This document shows, piece after piece, positions 36,122 through 44,285 of a stretch of DNA of 64,000 bases. Location of the stretch: positions 434,001 through 498,000 of the forward strand of contig NZ_VBSB01000008.1 of NCBI RefSeq assembly GCF_013337765.1. Reading direction: 5' to 3'. This stretch comes from Mycolicibacterium sphagni (GTDB taxonomy: Bacteria > Actinomycetota > Actinomycetes > Mycobacteriales > Mycobacteriaceae). Within the stretch, counting starts at the first letter, position 1. Each line of letters begins with the position of its first letter. The translations under genes and the position numbers were made by a program. Under the pieces are notes generated by a model. It was not told where the DNA came from. It was given only the letters and a program-made list of their open reading frames with translations, and did no database searches.

Positions 36122-36415
36122 CTACTCGGCGTCGTCGAGGTACTCGCCCACCCGAGCGAGCGCCTCGGCGAAGACGTCCACCTTCTCGCCGCGCTTCTCG
36201 TTGGCCGGTTGGGCAGCCCCGCGCGCGCCTTCGGCCTCCACCCGGGCCGCTCCCTCACGCCGCAGCAGGCTGAAGTTCTTCTCCCGCGCCTGCCGCAGCC
36301 GGCTCTGCAGTTCCTTCAGCTGCTTGGAGTCCATGCGGGCCAGAGCTGCGGGATCACTCTCGGCGATCAACGAGCTTTCCTGCGGGGTCAGGTTCACGTG
36401 GTGGTTGCTCACCAT
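36122..36415 (-). CDS. Small charged coiled-coil hypothetical protein
   Basis: 97 aa. The middle (MDSKQLKELQSRLRQAREKNFSLLRR) is a strong amphipathic helix/coiled coil, followed by a Glu/Arg/Ala stretch and an acidic end (YLDDAE). No signal peptide. Family not recognised. Base composition and codon use match the neighbours and no other gene claims the region. Confidence 0.65.
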   Translation of the reverse strand: MVSNHHVNLTPQESSLIAESDPAALARMDSKQLKELQSRLRQAREKNFSLLRREGAARVEAEGARGAAQPANEKRGEKVDVFAEALARVGEYLDDAE

Positions 36416-36607
36416 AGATTCATAGCCTGCGCCGGTCCGGTCTATGCAACGAATCGCCGGGCACCTCGCCTAACCGTCACGGCGGGGCCATGTCCAGTTC
36501 ACGTTTGATCGAGCTAGCCGGAATCGGCCACTGCCACAAGATGGCCGAGGCGAGCGATGCGGTCAGCGTCACTTCACTCATACATTCCGCTCATGCCTGG
36601 ACACCGC

Positions 36608-37921
36608 ATGTCACGCTCCCCTGTCCCCTACCTACGGGGCGGGATTGTCACCGCTGCGATCATCGGGACCGGCTACCTTCTAGCGGCGGCCAATGCGGCA
36701 GCAGCGTCCGCTTCCCCGGAACAGATTGCGGGAGCATGCGATTCGGGACTTCGACTGTGCGCCGACCGGCCCGAGGGTCTCGCACCTGCCGCCGTACCCG
36801 TCAGCGTGCCCTCGATCATGCTCGTCGGCAACGGCACCGCCGCACATCCCAACGGCGGGTTGCTGATCGGCAATGGCTACAGCCCCGACCCCGCCACCTG
36901 CGGCACGCAGTGCAACGGCGGCAATGCCGGCTGGTTCGGCGGCAATGGCGGCAATGGCGCGAACAGCGGTAGCGGCGGAAGCGGGGGGCTGTTCGGCAAC
37001 GGCGGACGCGGCGGTGACGGGAACCAGCTCCACATCAACGCGGGCAACGGCGGACGCGGCGGTGTCCTCCTCGGCACCGGCGGCAGCGGCGGAGACGGCG
37101 CCGTCGGCGGCGGCAGCGGCGGCCGGGGTGGGTCCGGCGGCCTGTTCGCCGGCTATGGCGGCAACGGTGGTGACGGTGGACTGGGCTCCGTGGGCAGCAA
37201 CGGCGGTGACGGCGGGAACGGTGGCAACGCGGGCCTGTTCGGGGGCCGTGGCGGCGCCGGTGGTGACGGCGGCGCTGGCGCCGGCAACTTCAGCAACGGC
37301 GGCGCGGGTGGCGTCGGCGGTGATGGCGGCCTGTACAACGACGGCGGCGTCGGCGGTGATGGTGGCGACGGAAGCGCCAACGCCGCCGCCGGGCAGGGTG
37401 GTCACGGCGGCAACGGCGGAGCCATCTCCGGCGACGGCGGTGACGGCGGTGCCGGCGGAAATGCCGGCAGCGGTGGAGGTTTCAACGGCGGTCGCGGTGC
37501 TGATGGCGGCAACGCCGGCATGTTCGGGTCCGGCGGTAGTGGCGGCTCCGGCGGCATCGGAGGTAGCAGCGCCACGGGTACCGGCGGCAGGGGCGGCGAG
37601 GGTGGCACCGGCGGACGGGGCGGGATCTCCGGCGGCGACGGCGGATCCGGTGGCCGGGGCGGCAGCGTCACCGCCGGCGCCGGAGGTCAAGGCGGCGACG
37701 GAGGCCGCGGCGCCAACGGCACGATCTTCGGCGGCGACGGCGGTGACGGCGGCCGCGGCGGAAACAGCAACACCGGGTCCGGCGGTGCCGGGGGCGCCGG
37801 CGCCGGCGGCGGCTCGGGCGACTTCGGGCGTCACGTCGGCGAGCCCGGCCACACCGGCAACCCACCGAACGGGCCTTCGGGCGCCAACGGTGGTGCCGGC
37901 GGTCGAGGCGGTAACCCCTAG
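36608..37921 (+). CDS. Secreted PGRS-type glycine-rich protein without a PE domain
   Basis: 437 aa. The N-terminus is a signal peptide (MSRSPVPYLRGGIVTAAIIG...ANAAAASAS) instead of a PE domain. Two cysteine pairs follow (GACDSGLRLCAD; PATCGTQC) around a LIGNGYSPD block. From about residue 100 to the end the protein is GGxGG repeats (GGNGG, GGDGG, GGRGG). PGRS repeats of this kind bind Ca2+ as a glycine polyproline-II-like sandwich in PE_PGRS proteins. Surface exposure is inferred. The export route would be Sec, not type VII. Confidence 0.82.
   Translation: MSRSPVPYLRGGIVTAAIIGTGYLLAAANAAAASASPEQIAGACDSGLRLCADRPEGLAPAAVPVSVPSIMLVGNGTAAHPNGGLLIGNGYSPDPATCGTQCNGGNAGWFGGNGGNGANSGSGGSGGLFGNGGRGGDGNQLHINAGNGGRGGVLLGTGGSGGDGAVGGGSGGRGGSGGLFAGYGGNGGDGGLGSVGSNGGDGGNGGNAGLFGGRGGAGGDGGAGAGNFSNGGAGGVGGDGGLYNDGGVGGDGGDGSANAAAGQGGHGGNGGAISGDGGDGGAGGNAGSGGGFNGGRGADGGNAGMFGSGGSGGSGGIGGSSATGTGGRGGEGGTGGRGGISGGDGGSGGRGGSVTAGAGGQGGDGGRGANGTIFGGDGGDGGRGGNSNTGSGGAGGAGAGGGSGDFGRHVGEPGHTGNPPNGPSGANGGAGGRGGNP
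36906..37917 (+). repeat. PGRS-like GGxGG coding repeat
   Basis: The DNA is built of near-repeats of GGCGGC/GGCGGT-NNC units coding for Gly-Gly-X. It has no fixed unit length and no spacer structure. It is the coding repeat of the PGRS-type protein, and a likely place for slippage and recombination. Confidence 0.85.
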
Positions 37922-38024
37922 CCGCTGAGCGGGCCGGGCTACATCATTTGCCCCATACGTCAGCGGCGAGAACACATAGTTCGCCCGAAGTCGTGGACCT
38001 GGTGCCAGCCATACGTTGACCACC

Positions 38025-38324
38025 ATGAACACGACGACAACCCTTACCGGCATCAAGAAGCTCGCCATCTACTGCGCACTGCTCGGCGGCCTAGGTGCCG
38101 CCGCTCTTGGTGTCGGTTCCGGCCTGGCGCAGGCCGACCCCGCGCTAGGCTCGGTCAGCGCCGTTCACATCGCTGCGCAGGCTGAGCCCTCGCGACAGGA
38201 CGGAGATCAAGAAGTCGTTCGACGGGGCACCGTCATCCCGGTACACGGCGACGACGAACACCCGGGAGCCATCTCCCACATCGCCGCGCACACGGCACAC
38301 CGAATCGCAGGGCGAGACCAATGA
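38025..38324 (+). CDS. Small exported hypothetical protein
   Basis: 99 aa. Signal peptide KKLAIYCALLGGLGAAALGVGSGLAQA-DPA, then a short polar mature part with His residues (AVHIAAQ, PVHGDDEHPG, ISHIAAHTAHR). The stop overlaps the start of the APC permease gene by 4 nt (ATGA), suggesting coupling. The predicted mature chain is only about 65 aa. Function unknown. Confidence 0.65.
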   Translation: MNTTTTLTGIKKLAIYCALLGGLGAAALGVGSGLAQADPALGSVSAVHIAAQAEPSRQDGDQEVVRRGTVIPVHGDDEHPGAISHIAAHTAHRIAGRDQ

Positions 38325-39793
38325 CAGAAGCACTTGCAACACCAGACGCCGCCGACGAATTCTGCGAAGACTGCGGCTACGAACCCGAACTCAAGCGAAC
38401 ACTGAATGGTTTTCAGGTCTTTGCCATTTCGTTCGCTTCCCTATCGGTGGCGGTCGGTATCTTCGCCACCTACGACGACGTCCTGCGCGACTCCGGTCCG
38501 ATCGGCATCTGGCTGTTCCCCCTCGTGGCGATCGGGCAGATCCTGGTGGCGTTGGTCTACGCGCAGTTCGCCGCCCGCATCCCGCTGAGCGGCTCCTCGT
38601 ACGCATGGGCGTCGCTCCTGGTCAGCCCGAAAGTCGGTTGGGCCTTCGGCTGGCTGGCGGTGATCAGCGCCCTCGCCAGTCCGGTGACGATTGACAACGC
38701 GTTGGCCAGTCAGTGTCTGATGCCACTGCTCGGTATGGATCCCAACGAGAACACCGCGCGGTTGATCACGGTGATTGTCTTGGTGATTCAGGCTATCCTC
38801 GCCATCGCCGCGACACGCATCGTCGGCTGGGTCAACTCGCTGTCGGTGGGCGTCGAACTGGCCATCTTGTTGGTGATCGGTGTCGCGTTGACCGTCGCAA
38901 TCTTGGTCACCGGCCATGGTTCACCCGCCAACCTGTTCTCCCGCGGTATCACGGAGGGCAACCCCAACTTCTTCGTCATCGGCGGCGGTTTGATGGCCGC
39001 GTCGATCATGGGCCTGTCCACCCTGGTCGGTTTCGAGACCGCCTCGAATATGGCTGAGGAAGCCAAGAACCCAACCCGGACGGTGCCGCGCGCGATCATC
39101 GGGTCGGTGGTGGCGGCCTCGGTGCTGGGGATGCTGTTCGTGATCGTGCTGACCATCTCCATCACCGATATGGGTCGGGTGTCCAACAGCGAATCGCCGG
39201 TCGCCGAGATCATGAACCAGCGTTTCGGGCCAGGCTTCGAGCGGCCGCTGCTGGCCGCGATCACGCTCGCGTTCTTCGGAGCCGCTCTGGTCAGCATGGT
39301 GTCGGGTGCCCGCTACATCTACGCGATGTCGCGCGACGGCCGTTTCCCGGCCTCGAAGCTGATGCGCCGGGTCAATCCAAAGACTCGCACACCGATCCCG
39401 GCGACTCTGCTGGTCCTCGCGGTCGGCATCATCCTGATGGCTCTGATGCCGGGTGACGCACTGCTGCAACTGATTATGGCCGGCGCGATCGTCACGATGC
39501 TCCCCTATCTCATGACGATCGTTCTGTACCTGGTGACCCGTCACAAACTCGACCGGGAGAAGGGTGGCTTCGATCTCGGGCGCTGGGAGTGGCCCGTCGC
39601 GATCGGCGCGCTTCTCTGGGTGGTCTTTGCGTTGTTCATCGTGATCTCGACATCCCCGACACTGGCCCCGATCGTGCTCGCCTTCGGCCTCTCGGCGGCA
39701 GGCGTGCTGTATTTCATCTACATGTGGAAGTTCAAACCCGAGGTCCTCGAGCACGAACCCGGCGATCCCAACGTGCTTGCGGAGGTGGAGTGA
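38321..39793 (+). CDS. APC-family amino acid/polyamine permease
   Basis: 490 aa with about twelve membrane helices. The cytosolic N-terminus is acidic with two cysteines (EFCEDCGYEPELKR). The APC helix-1 motif reads FAISFASLSVAVGIFATY, and a conserved GFETASNMAEEAKNPTRTVPRAII follows TM6. It is followed 2 nt later by an FAD oxidoreductase, so the imported amine or amino acid may be that enzyme's substrate. Specificity not readable. Confidence 0.87.
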   Translation: MTEALATPDAADEFCEDCGYEPELKRTLNGFQVFAISFASLSVAVGIFATYDDVLRDSGPIGIWLFPLVAIGQILVALVYAQFAARIPLSGSSYAWASLLVSPKVGWAFGWLAVISALASPVTIDNALASQCLMPLLGMDPNENTARLITVIVLVIQAILAIAATRIVGWVNSLSVGVELAILLVIGVALTVAILVTGHGSPANLFSRGITEGNPNFFVIGGGLMAASIMGLSTLVGFETASNMAEEAKNPTRTVPRAIIGSVVAASVLGMLFVIVLTISITDMGRVSNSESPVAEIMNQRFGPGFERPLLAAITLAFFGAALVSMVSGARYIYAMSRDGRFPASKLMRRVNPKTRTPIPATLLVLAVGIILMALMPGDALLQLIMAGAIVTMLPYLMTIVLYLVTRHKLDREKGGFDLGRWEWPVAIGALLWVVFALFIVISTSPTLAPIVLAFGLSAAGVLYFIYMWKFKPEVLEHEPGDPNVLAEVE

Positions 39794-39795
39794 CC

Positions 39796-41145
39796 ATGAC
39801 CGCTGTACTCACAGGTCGGGTGGTTCGTCCCGGCGACAGCTACTACGACGAGGCCAGCCGAGGCTGGAATCACTTCTTCACCCACAAGCCCGCAGCGGTC
39901 GTATTCGCCCATGACACCGGGGATGTGGTCAACGCCCTGGCGTGGGCTCGCGAACAAGGTGTCCCGTTCCGGGTCCGCAGCGGCGGACACGCGCTGGAGG
40001 GCTGGTCCGGCCTCGACGACGGAATCGTGATCGACGTCAGTGGGCTGAAGTCGGTGGCGATCGACGCTGCCGCTCAGACGGCCACCGTCGGCGCTGGGCT
40101 CAACCAGATGGAAGCCGTCATCGGTTTGGGTACAGCGGGATTCGTGGCCCCCACCGGGACCGAAGGCAGCGTCGGGCTCACCGGCGCGACCCTCGGCGGA
40201 GGGTTCGGCCTGCTCACCCGTATCTACGGAATGGCGTCGGACAATCTGTTGTCCGCCGAGGTCGTCGTCGCGTCGGCCGACGGCGGGGCCGAGGTGGTCA
40301 CTGCCGATGAGCAGAACAACCCGGACCTGCTGTGGGCGCTGCGGGGTGCGGGCAACGGAAACTTCGGCATCGTTACGTCGCTGACCTACCAGATTCATCC
40401 CCTGGCACAGGCGGTCTACATCGTCGCGACGTGGACCGGGATCGACAATCTCGAAGCGGCCATCGAGGCGTGGCAGCGCTCGGCGCCTTATGTCGACAAC
40501 CGGATCACCAGCCAGCTCGAGATCGAGGGAGGCGGGTTCGCTCTGCATGCCGCTCTTGCGTCCGGATCGGAAGCCGAAGCATTGCAGTTGCTTTCGCCGG
40601 TGCTGTCGATCGGCAGCCCCGACATCGTGGTGCAGGATGGAAGCTGGCCAGAGATCTACTCCGATTTTCAGATTCCCATCGAGGTGGATCCGGCGAATTG
40701 GAAGTTCAACTCGCAGTTCATGACTGAGCCGCTGCCACCCGAGGCGTTACGCATCATCGGCGCATTCATGGCGAAGGCACCCGCCGGGTGCAATTACTTC
40801 ACCAACGCCTTCGGTGGCGCGGTGCGCACCAACGAGCCGTCGGGCGGATCGGCATTCGCACACCGGGACGCGCTGTACTACGCCGAACCCGGCGCCGGCT
40901 GGGGCGTCCGTGGCGGGGCGCCCACGTCCGACGAGGAGGCCGCCACGGTGCTCGGATGGGTCGCGGAATTCAGTGAGGCGATGGCGCCCTACGTCAATGG
41001 CGCGTACGTCAACGTGCCCAACCTCGGCATGGCGGACTGGGAACACGCCTACTGGGGACCCAACGTCGAGCGGCTACGGAAGATCAAGGCGGCCTACGAC
41101 CCGGACAACGTGTTCTGCTACGAGCAGAGCATTCCGCCCGCTTAG
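39796..41145 (+). CDS. FAD-linked oxidase, berberine-bridge-enzyme-like
   Basis: 449 aa. The FAD-binding PCMH-type domain has RSGGHALEGWSG, with His65 placed to bind FAD covalently. The second motif is GGGFGLLTRIYGMASDN, which lacks the Cys of bicovalent family members, so single covalent attachment is expected. The C-terminal BBE segment is present (YDPDNVFCYEQSIPP). In one operon with the APC permease, 2 nt apart. Substrate could be an amine, alcohol or sugar. Confidence 0.87.
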   Translation: MTAVLTGRVVRPGDSYYDEASRGWNHFFTHKPAAVVFAHDTGDVVNALAWAREQGVPFRVRSGGHALEGWSGLDDGIVIDVSGLKSVAIDAAAQTATVGAGLNQMEAVIGLGTAGFVAPTGTEGSVGLTGATLGGGFGLLTRIYGMASDNLLSAEVVVASADGGAEVVTADEQNNPDLLWALRGAGNGNFGIVTSLTYQIHPLAQAVYIVATWTGIDNLEAAIEAWQRSAPYVDNRITSQLEIEGGGFALHAALASGSEAEALQLLSPVLSIGSPDIVVQDGSWPEIYSDFQIPIEVDPANWKFNSQFMTEPLPPEALRIIGAFMAKAPAGCNYFTNAFGGAVRTNEPSGGSAFAHRDALYYAEPGAGWGVRGGAPTSDEEAATVLGWVAEFSEAMAPYVNGAYVNVPNLGMADWEHAYWGPNVERLRKIKAAYDPDNVFCYEQSIPPA

Positions 41146-41627
41146 GTGCGGTTGACAAGATCCGCGAGAAAAGCGGGTAACCGGCCCGCGCCGAAGTCGT
41201 AGAACCGAGCCCACAGCGGCTCGATCGAGATGCGCACCATCTGCGGATACGTCGCTTCCACGGTGCGTTCGAATTCGGCGAGTTCCTCGCCCTCCATCGA
41301 ATTGCGCGCCGACTCGAGGTACTCCTCGGTGACACCGTCGACGGTCTCCAGGGTGGCGAGGCCCCGCACCAGCAGGGCCTTGGCCTCTTCTGGCGTGGAG
41401 CCGCCGTCGATGGCCAGGGCAACCTGTGGACGGGACGCGAGTGCGCGGGCCTTCGGCGAGGTCGGCGCCGTCGAGACGACGATGCGCTCCCCGGTCCAGA
41501 GGAAGCCGACGGGAATGACTCGCGGAAAGCCGTCGTGGCCGTTGTAGGCCAGCCGGGCCATCGCGCTAGAGAGCAGCTCCTGGGCGCCCGGGTGACCGAG
41601 TTCGCGTGCCAACTCCTGTGTATCCAT
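41142..41627 (-). CDS. PPOX-class (flavin/F420-binding split-barrel) protein
   Basis: 161 aa. The split-barrel pattern is visible: LAYNGHDGFPRVIPVGFLWTGERIVVSTAPTSPKARALASRPQVALAID, typical of pyridoxamine-5-phosphate-oxidase-like proteins binding FMN or F420. The ATG at 41627 is chosen over an upstream extension that overlaps the DUF4232 gene. Its end overlaps the convergent FAD oxidase by 4 nt. Confidence 0.83.
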   Translation of the reverse strand: MDTQELARELGHPGAQELLSSAMARLAYNGHDGFPRVIPVGFLWTGERIVVSTAPTSPKARALASRPQVALAIDGGSTPEEAKALLVRGLATLETVDGVTEEYLESARNSMEGEELAEFERTVEATYPQMVRISIEPLWARFYDFGAGRLPAFLADLVNRT

Positions 41628-41661
41628 CACACCGATACTCCTACCCCGATCGGGCAGGGGT

Positions 41662-42171
41662 TCAGTCGGCGGGTTGCAGCGGACCGATGTAGGAGCCCGG
41701 GTGGCTCGCCGCATCTTGGCGCGCGACGGGAACACCACCGGCGATCCACGGCGCCTCGAGCCGCCCCGGCGCGTTGGGCAGCGTCACCGCGATGGTGTTC
41801 GGGACCCAGCCATCGGGGTCCGGCAGGAAGGTCAGGCGACTGGTGGCAGCGGCACCAGGCTCGAGTGTGACCGCTTGCGGCACACCGGCCTGCCGCGGCA
41901 GCTGGTAGTCCGGACCCCACATCGGATCGTCAGGCCCGATGAGGTCCACCCCGGGGTAGCCCTGCAATGTGCAAGGTTGCGACGACAGATTCGTGAAGAT
42001 CACGTCGAAGTGGATCTGTGTCGCGTCGCCGGGCGATCCGGGCGCGCTGGTGCTCAGGCCGATCGAATCGGGCGCACACCAGGGCACAGCTGCGGTCGCC
42101 GGCGCGGCCGAAATCATCATCGCCGCAGCCATCATCGCGGTGATCACCGACGCCGAGAATCTTGGGCTCAC
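41662..42171 (-). CDS. Secreted DUF4232-domain protein
   Basis: 169 aa. Signal peptide ITAMMAAAMMISAAPATA, then the DUF4232 pattern: a first Cys in VPWCAPD, the strand IHFDVIFTNLSSQPCTLQGYPGVDLIG with the second Cys, and a late LEPGAAATSRLTF. A GTG start at 42171. These are small extracellular beta domains of unknown role. Confidence 0.82.
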   Translation of the reverse strand: MSPRFSASVITAMMAAAMMISAAPATAAVPWCAPDSIGLSTSAPGSPGDATQIHFDVIFTNLSSQPCTLQGYPGVDLIGPDDPMWGPDYQLPRQAGVPQAVTLEPGAAATSRLTFLPDPDGWVPNTIAVTLPNAPGRLEAPWIAGGVPVARQDAASHPGSYIGPLQPAD

Positions 42172-42378
42172 CGCACGACTTTAGCCGCCGATCTGCGCCG
42201 AGAGTGCGGGTTTTCGTCGCCGGTTCGGGCGCCGGGCAACGATAACCCCCACGCTCGGCGCGTCATGAACGAACCGTCAACGACCACTGAGCATTTCAGC
42301 AATCGTGCCGACCGACGTCGCCCTGCTCGTACGATCGTCGCAGGTACTGACCTCTCGGCACGGCGATGAGGAGGGAGC

Positions 42379-43200
42379 GTGCTCGGCGGAATGACGTTGG
42401 CTGCCGGCAGCGATGACTGCCCGTTATGGCAAGGATTCGATTTCTCGGCGGCGGCGACGATTTACTCACAGCTGACGGGCGTCCTGGCCGGGTTTGCGTT
42501 CGTCGCGATCACGCTGATGCTCAATCGTCAGCACCGCCGCGAAGCCCTCGGTGTCGGCGATCCGGTCGAAGAACTCGCCCAGGACCGGCGCAACATCGCG
42601 GCTCTGGGTTGCGCCTTTCTCGGCCTGCTCGCCACCACGGTCATGTACGCGACGATCTCCGCTGAAAGGGCTTGCGCCTTAACCGATGGGAGGGTCGCAT
42701 CCGAAGAGGTGTTGGCAGGGGTGGCATTTGCCTTTTCGCCCTACACCCTGCTCTTCGCGGCCGTGCAGCTGGTCTCCGCAGCCTCGCTGGGAACCCACCT
42801 GCGCTTCATCGTCGCCGTTATCGTGCCGCCGATCGTCGTGATGTTTGTCCTCGCCGGTCTGGATGATCTGGCTCTGTCAATGGCGGCGCCCCCGGATAAC
42901 CCCGTGCCGCATGAACCGCTCCAGCCGGTGTGGTCCGCGAATGGCCTCTCGCTGTGGGACCTCGCCCACACGCTGTCGCTGTGGCTGCCGCTGGGCACTT
43001 TCGTGGTGTGCGCCGTGATCTGGTGGCTTGGACGGGCGGTGCGCCGAGCCGAAGGCAGCCCCGCACGCCCCATGGCATTGGCGCTGACATCGTTGCCCTA
43101 TGTCAGCCTGGCGTTGGTCTTATACGTCGTGTGGCAATCGTGTTGGCGCAAAGCGCTTGCCTGTCATTCGAGCGCGGGAAGGATCACAATCCCCGCGTGA
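42379..43200 (+). CDS. Integral membrane protein, unrecognised
   Basis: 273 aa. About five to six hydrophobic segments: about 22-45 (AATIYSQLTGVLAGFAFVAITLML), 70-88, 110-130, 135-160, 195-215 and 230-250. A GAGGAGGGA site lies just before the GTG start. The YSQLTGVLAGFAFVAI helix recurs in actinobacterial proteins of unknown function. Convergent with the AraC gene, 3 nt apart. Confidence 0.7.
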   Translation: MLGGMTLAAGSDDCPLWQGFDFSAAATIYSQLTGVLAGFAFVAITLMLNRQHRREALGVGDPVEELAQDRRNIAALGCAFLGLLATTVMYATISAERACALTDGRVASEEVLAGVAFAFSPYTLLFAAVQLVSAASLGTHLRFIVAVIVPPIVVMFVLAGLDDLALSMAAPPDNPVPHEPLQPVWSANGLSLWDLAHTLSLWLPLGTFVVCAVIWWLGRAVRRAEGSPARPMALALTSLPYVSLALVLYVVWQSCWRKALACHSSAGRITIPA

Positions 43201-43203
43201 CAC

Positions 43204-44214
43204 CTATGACGTAGTGCCGACACGGATTGTGTTGCGGTACGTGCGTGCACTGCAGCCGAACCATCGGCGGCACGATCGACTCAGCACGCTCTGCTCGGCG
43301 TAGCCGAGTTCACGGGAGAGATGCGCGAGGCTGATGTCGGTGTCGCGCAGGTAGTGCTCGGCGGTTTCCCGGCGCACGCTGTCGATGAGATCGGCGAACG
43401 TGGTGTTCTCCGCGGTCAGCCTGCGATGCAAAGCCCGGGGATGCAGATCGAACTGTGCGGCAATCAATTCCAGGCTGGCGGTGCCAGTGGGCAGAAGTTG
43501 ACGGATCATTCTGCGTACCGACTGCGTCATGCCGGGCTCGTGTGTGGTGATTCCAGCCAAGTACTGCACGACCGCGTGATGGGCGAACGAGTCCTGATTC
43601 AGGGCCCGCGCGAGAGCCGCTGTGCGGAAACTGAAGCCGGCGACCGGTTCGGCGAAGCGCGGTCGGCAACCGAAGTACGCCAGATAGTCGGCGGCCGCGG
43701 TCAGTGGCTCGTGTGGCAGGTGCACCGATAGCGGGATGTACTGCTCGCCGAGCAGGAACCGCAACACCTGCAGCGACACCCCAAGGGAGAGTTCGGTGGT
43801 CTGCGCGTGCGGGGGCGGGCGTTCGATGAGGATCTCGAACGCGTAGAACGACTGGCCAATCTCGGTGCTCGGGGTGAGGTGCGCGGAAATCGCCGGGCTG
43901 TAGGCCCCCAGGAACGTTTCGACGATCGCGAACGCGTCGCCGACGGTGGCCGCGGTGCGTGCTGCCACCCCGAGCGGCCCCAGGATCTCGATACCCTGCC
44001 GCAGCGCCAATCGCCTGCCGAAATCGGGAGTGGCGGTGGCCGTCGCCGCGGTCTCGACGGCCACTATCAGGCTGCGGTACGGCAGGAAGATCTCGTGCTC
44101 CCCGACATCTTGGGGCCGGATACCGGCGCCACGCAGCAGCTCGACCGGGTCTGCACCGAGTTCTTCGACCAGGCGCGAATAGCCCGACAGCGCCGTCCCA
44201 CGCACCACCGACAT
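43204..44214 (-). CDS. AraC-family regulator (Arabinose_bd N-terminal domain)
   Basis: 336 aa from the ATG at 44214 (MSVVRGTALSGYSRLVEELGADP, the usual start of this subfamily); a GTG at 44265 would add 17 residues across the operator repeats. The N-terminal ~190 residues are the ligand domain. The C-terminal AraC HTH (about 235-330) reads ELIAAQFDLHPRALHRRLTAE and ISLAHLSRELGYAEQSVLSRSCRRWFG. Divergent from the D-aminoacylase-like gene, which it probably controls. Confidence 0.86.
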   Translation of the reverse strand: MSVVRGTALSGYSRLVEELGADPVELLRGAGIRPQDVGEHEIFLPYRSLIVAVETAATATATPDFGRRLALRQGIEILGPLGVAARTAATVGDAFAIVETFLGAYSPAISAHLTPSTEIGQSFYAFEILIERPPPHAQTTELSLGVSLQVLRFLLGEQYIPLSVHLPHEPLTAAADYLAYFGCRPRFAEPVAGFSFRTAALARALNQDSFAHHAVVQYLAGITTHEPGMTQSVRRMIRQLLPTGTASLELIAAQFDLHPRALHRRLTAENTTFADLIDSVRRETAEHYLRDTDISLAHLSRELGYAEQSVLSRSCRRWFGCSARTYRNTIRVGTTS

Positions 44215-44250
44215 GTCAACTAATGTCAAATAATCGTCCACAACTGTCAA
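44214..44250. promoter_or_regulatory. Three phased TGTCAA direct repeats, candidate AraC-family operator
   Basis: TGTCAA occurs at 44214-44219, 44224-44229 and 44245-44250. The steps of 10 and 21 nt place all three on one face of the helix, as for direct-repeat operators of AraC proteins. It lies between the AraC gene and the amidohydrolase gene. Confidence 0.55.
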
Positions 44251-44285
44251 GACTTGGGCGGTCACGCTGCCGCATTCTCAGAACC

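Noticed and set aside
36906..37917. Repeat array considered as CRISPR
   Set aside because: No constant repeat or spacer length; the period is codon-based (Gly-Gly-X) inside a coding frame.
36680..38068. 462-codon open frame on the - strand across the PGRS gene
   Set aside because: It is the mirror of GGC-rich repeats (Ala/Thr/Val output) and overlaps a gene with signal peptide and sensible composition.
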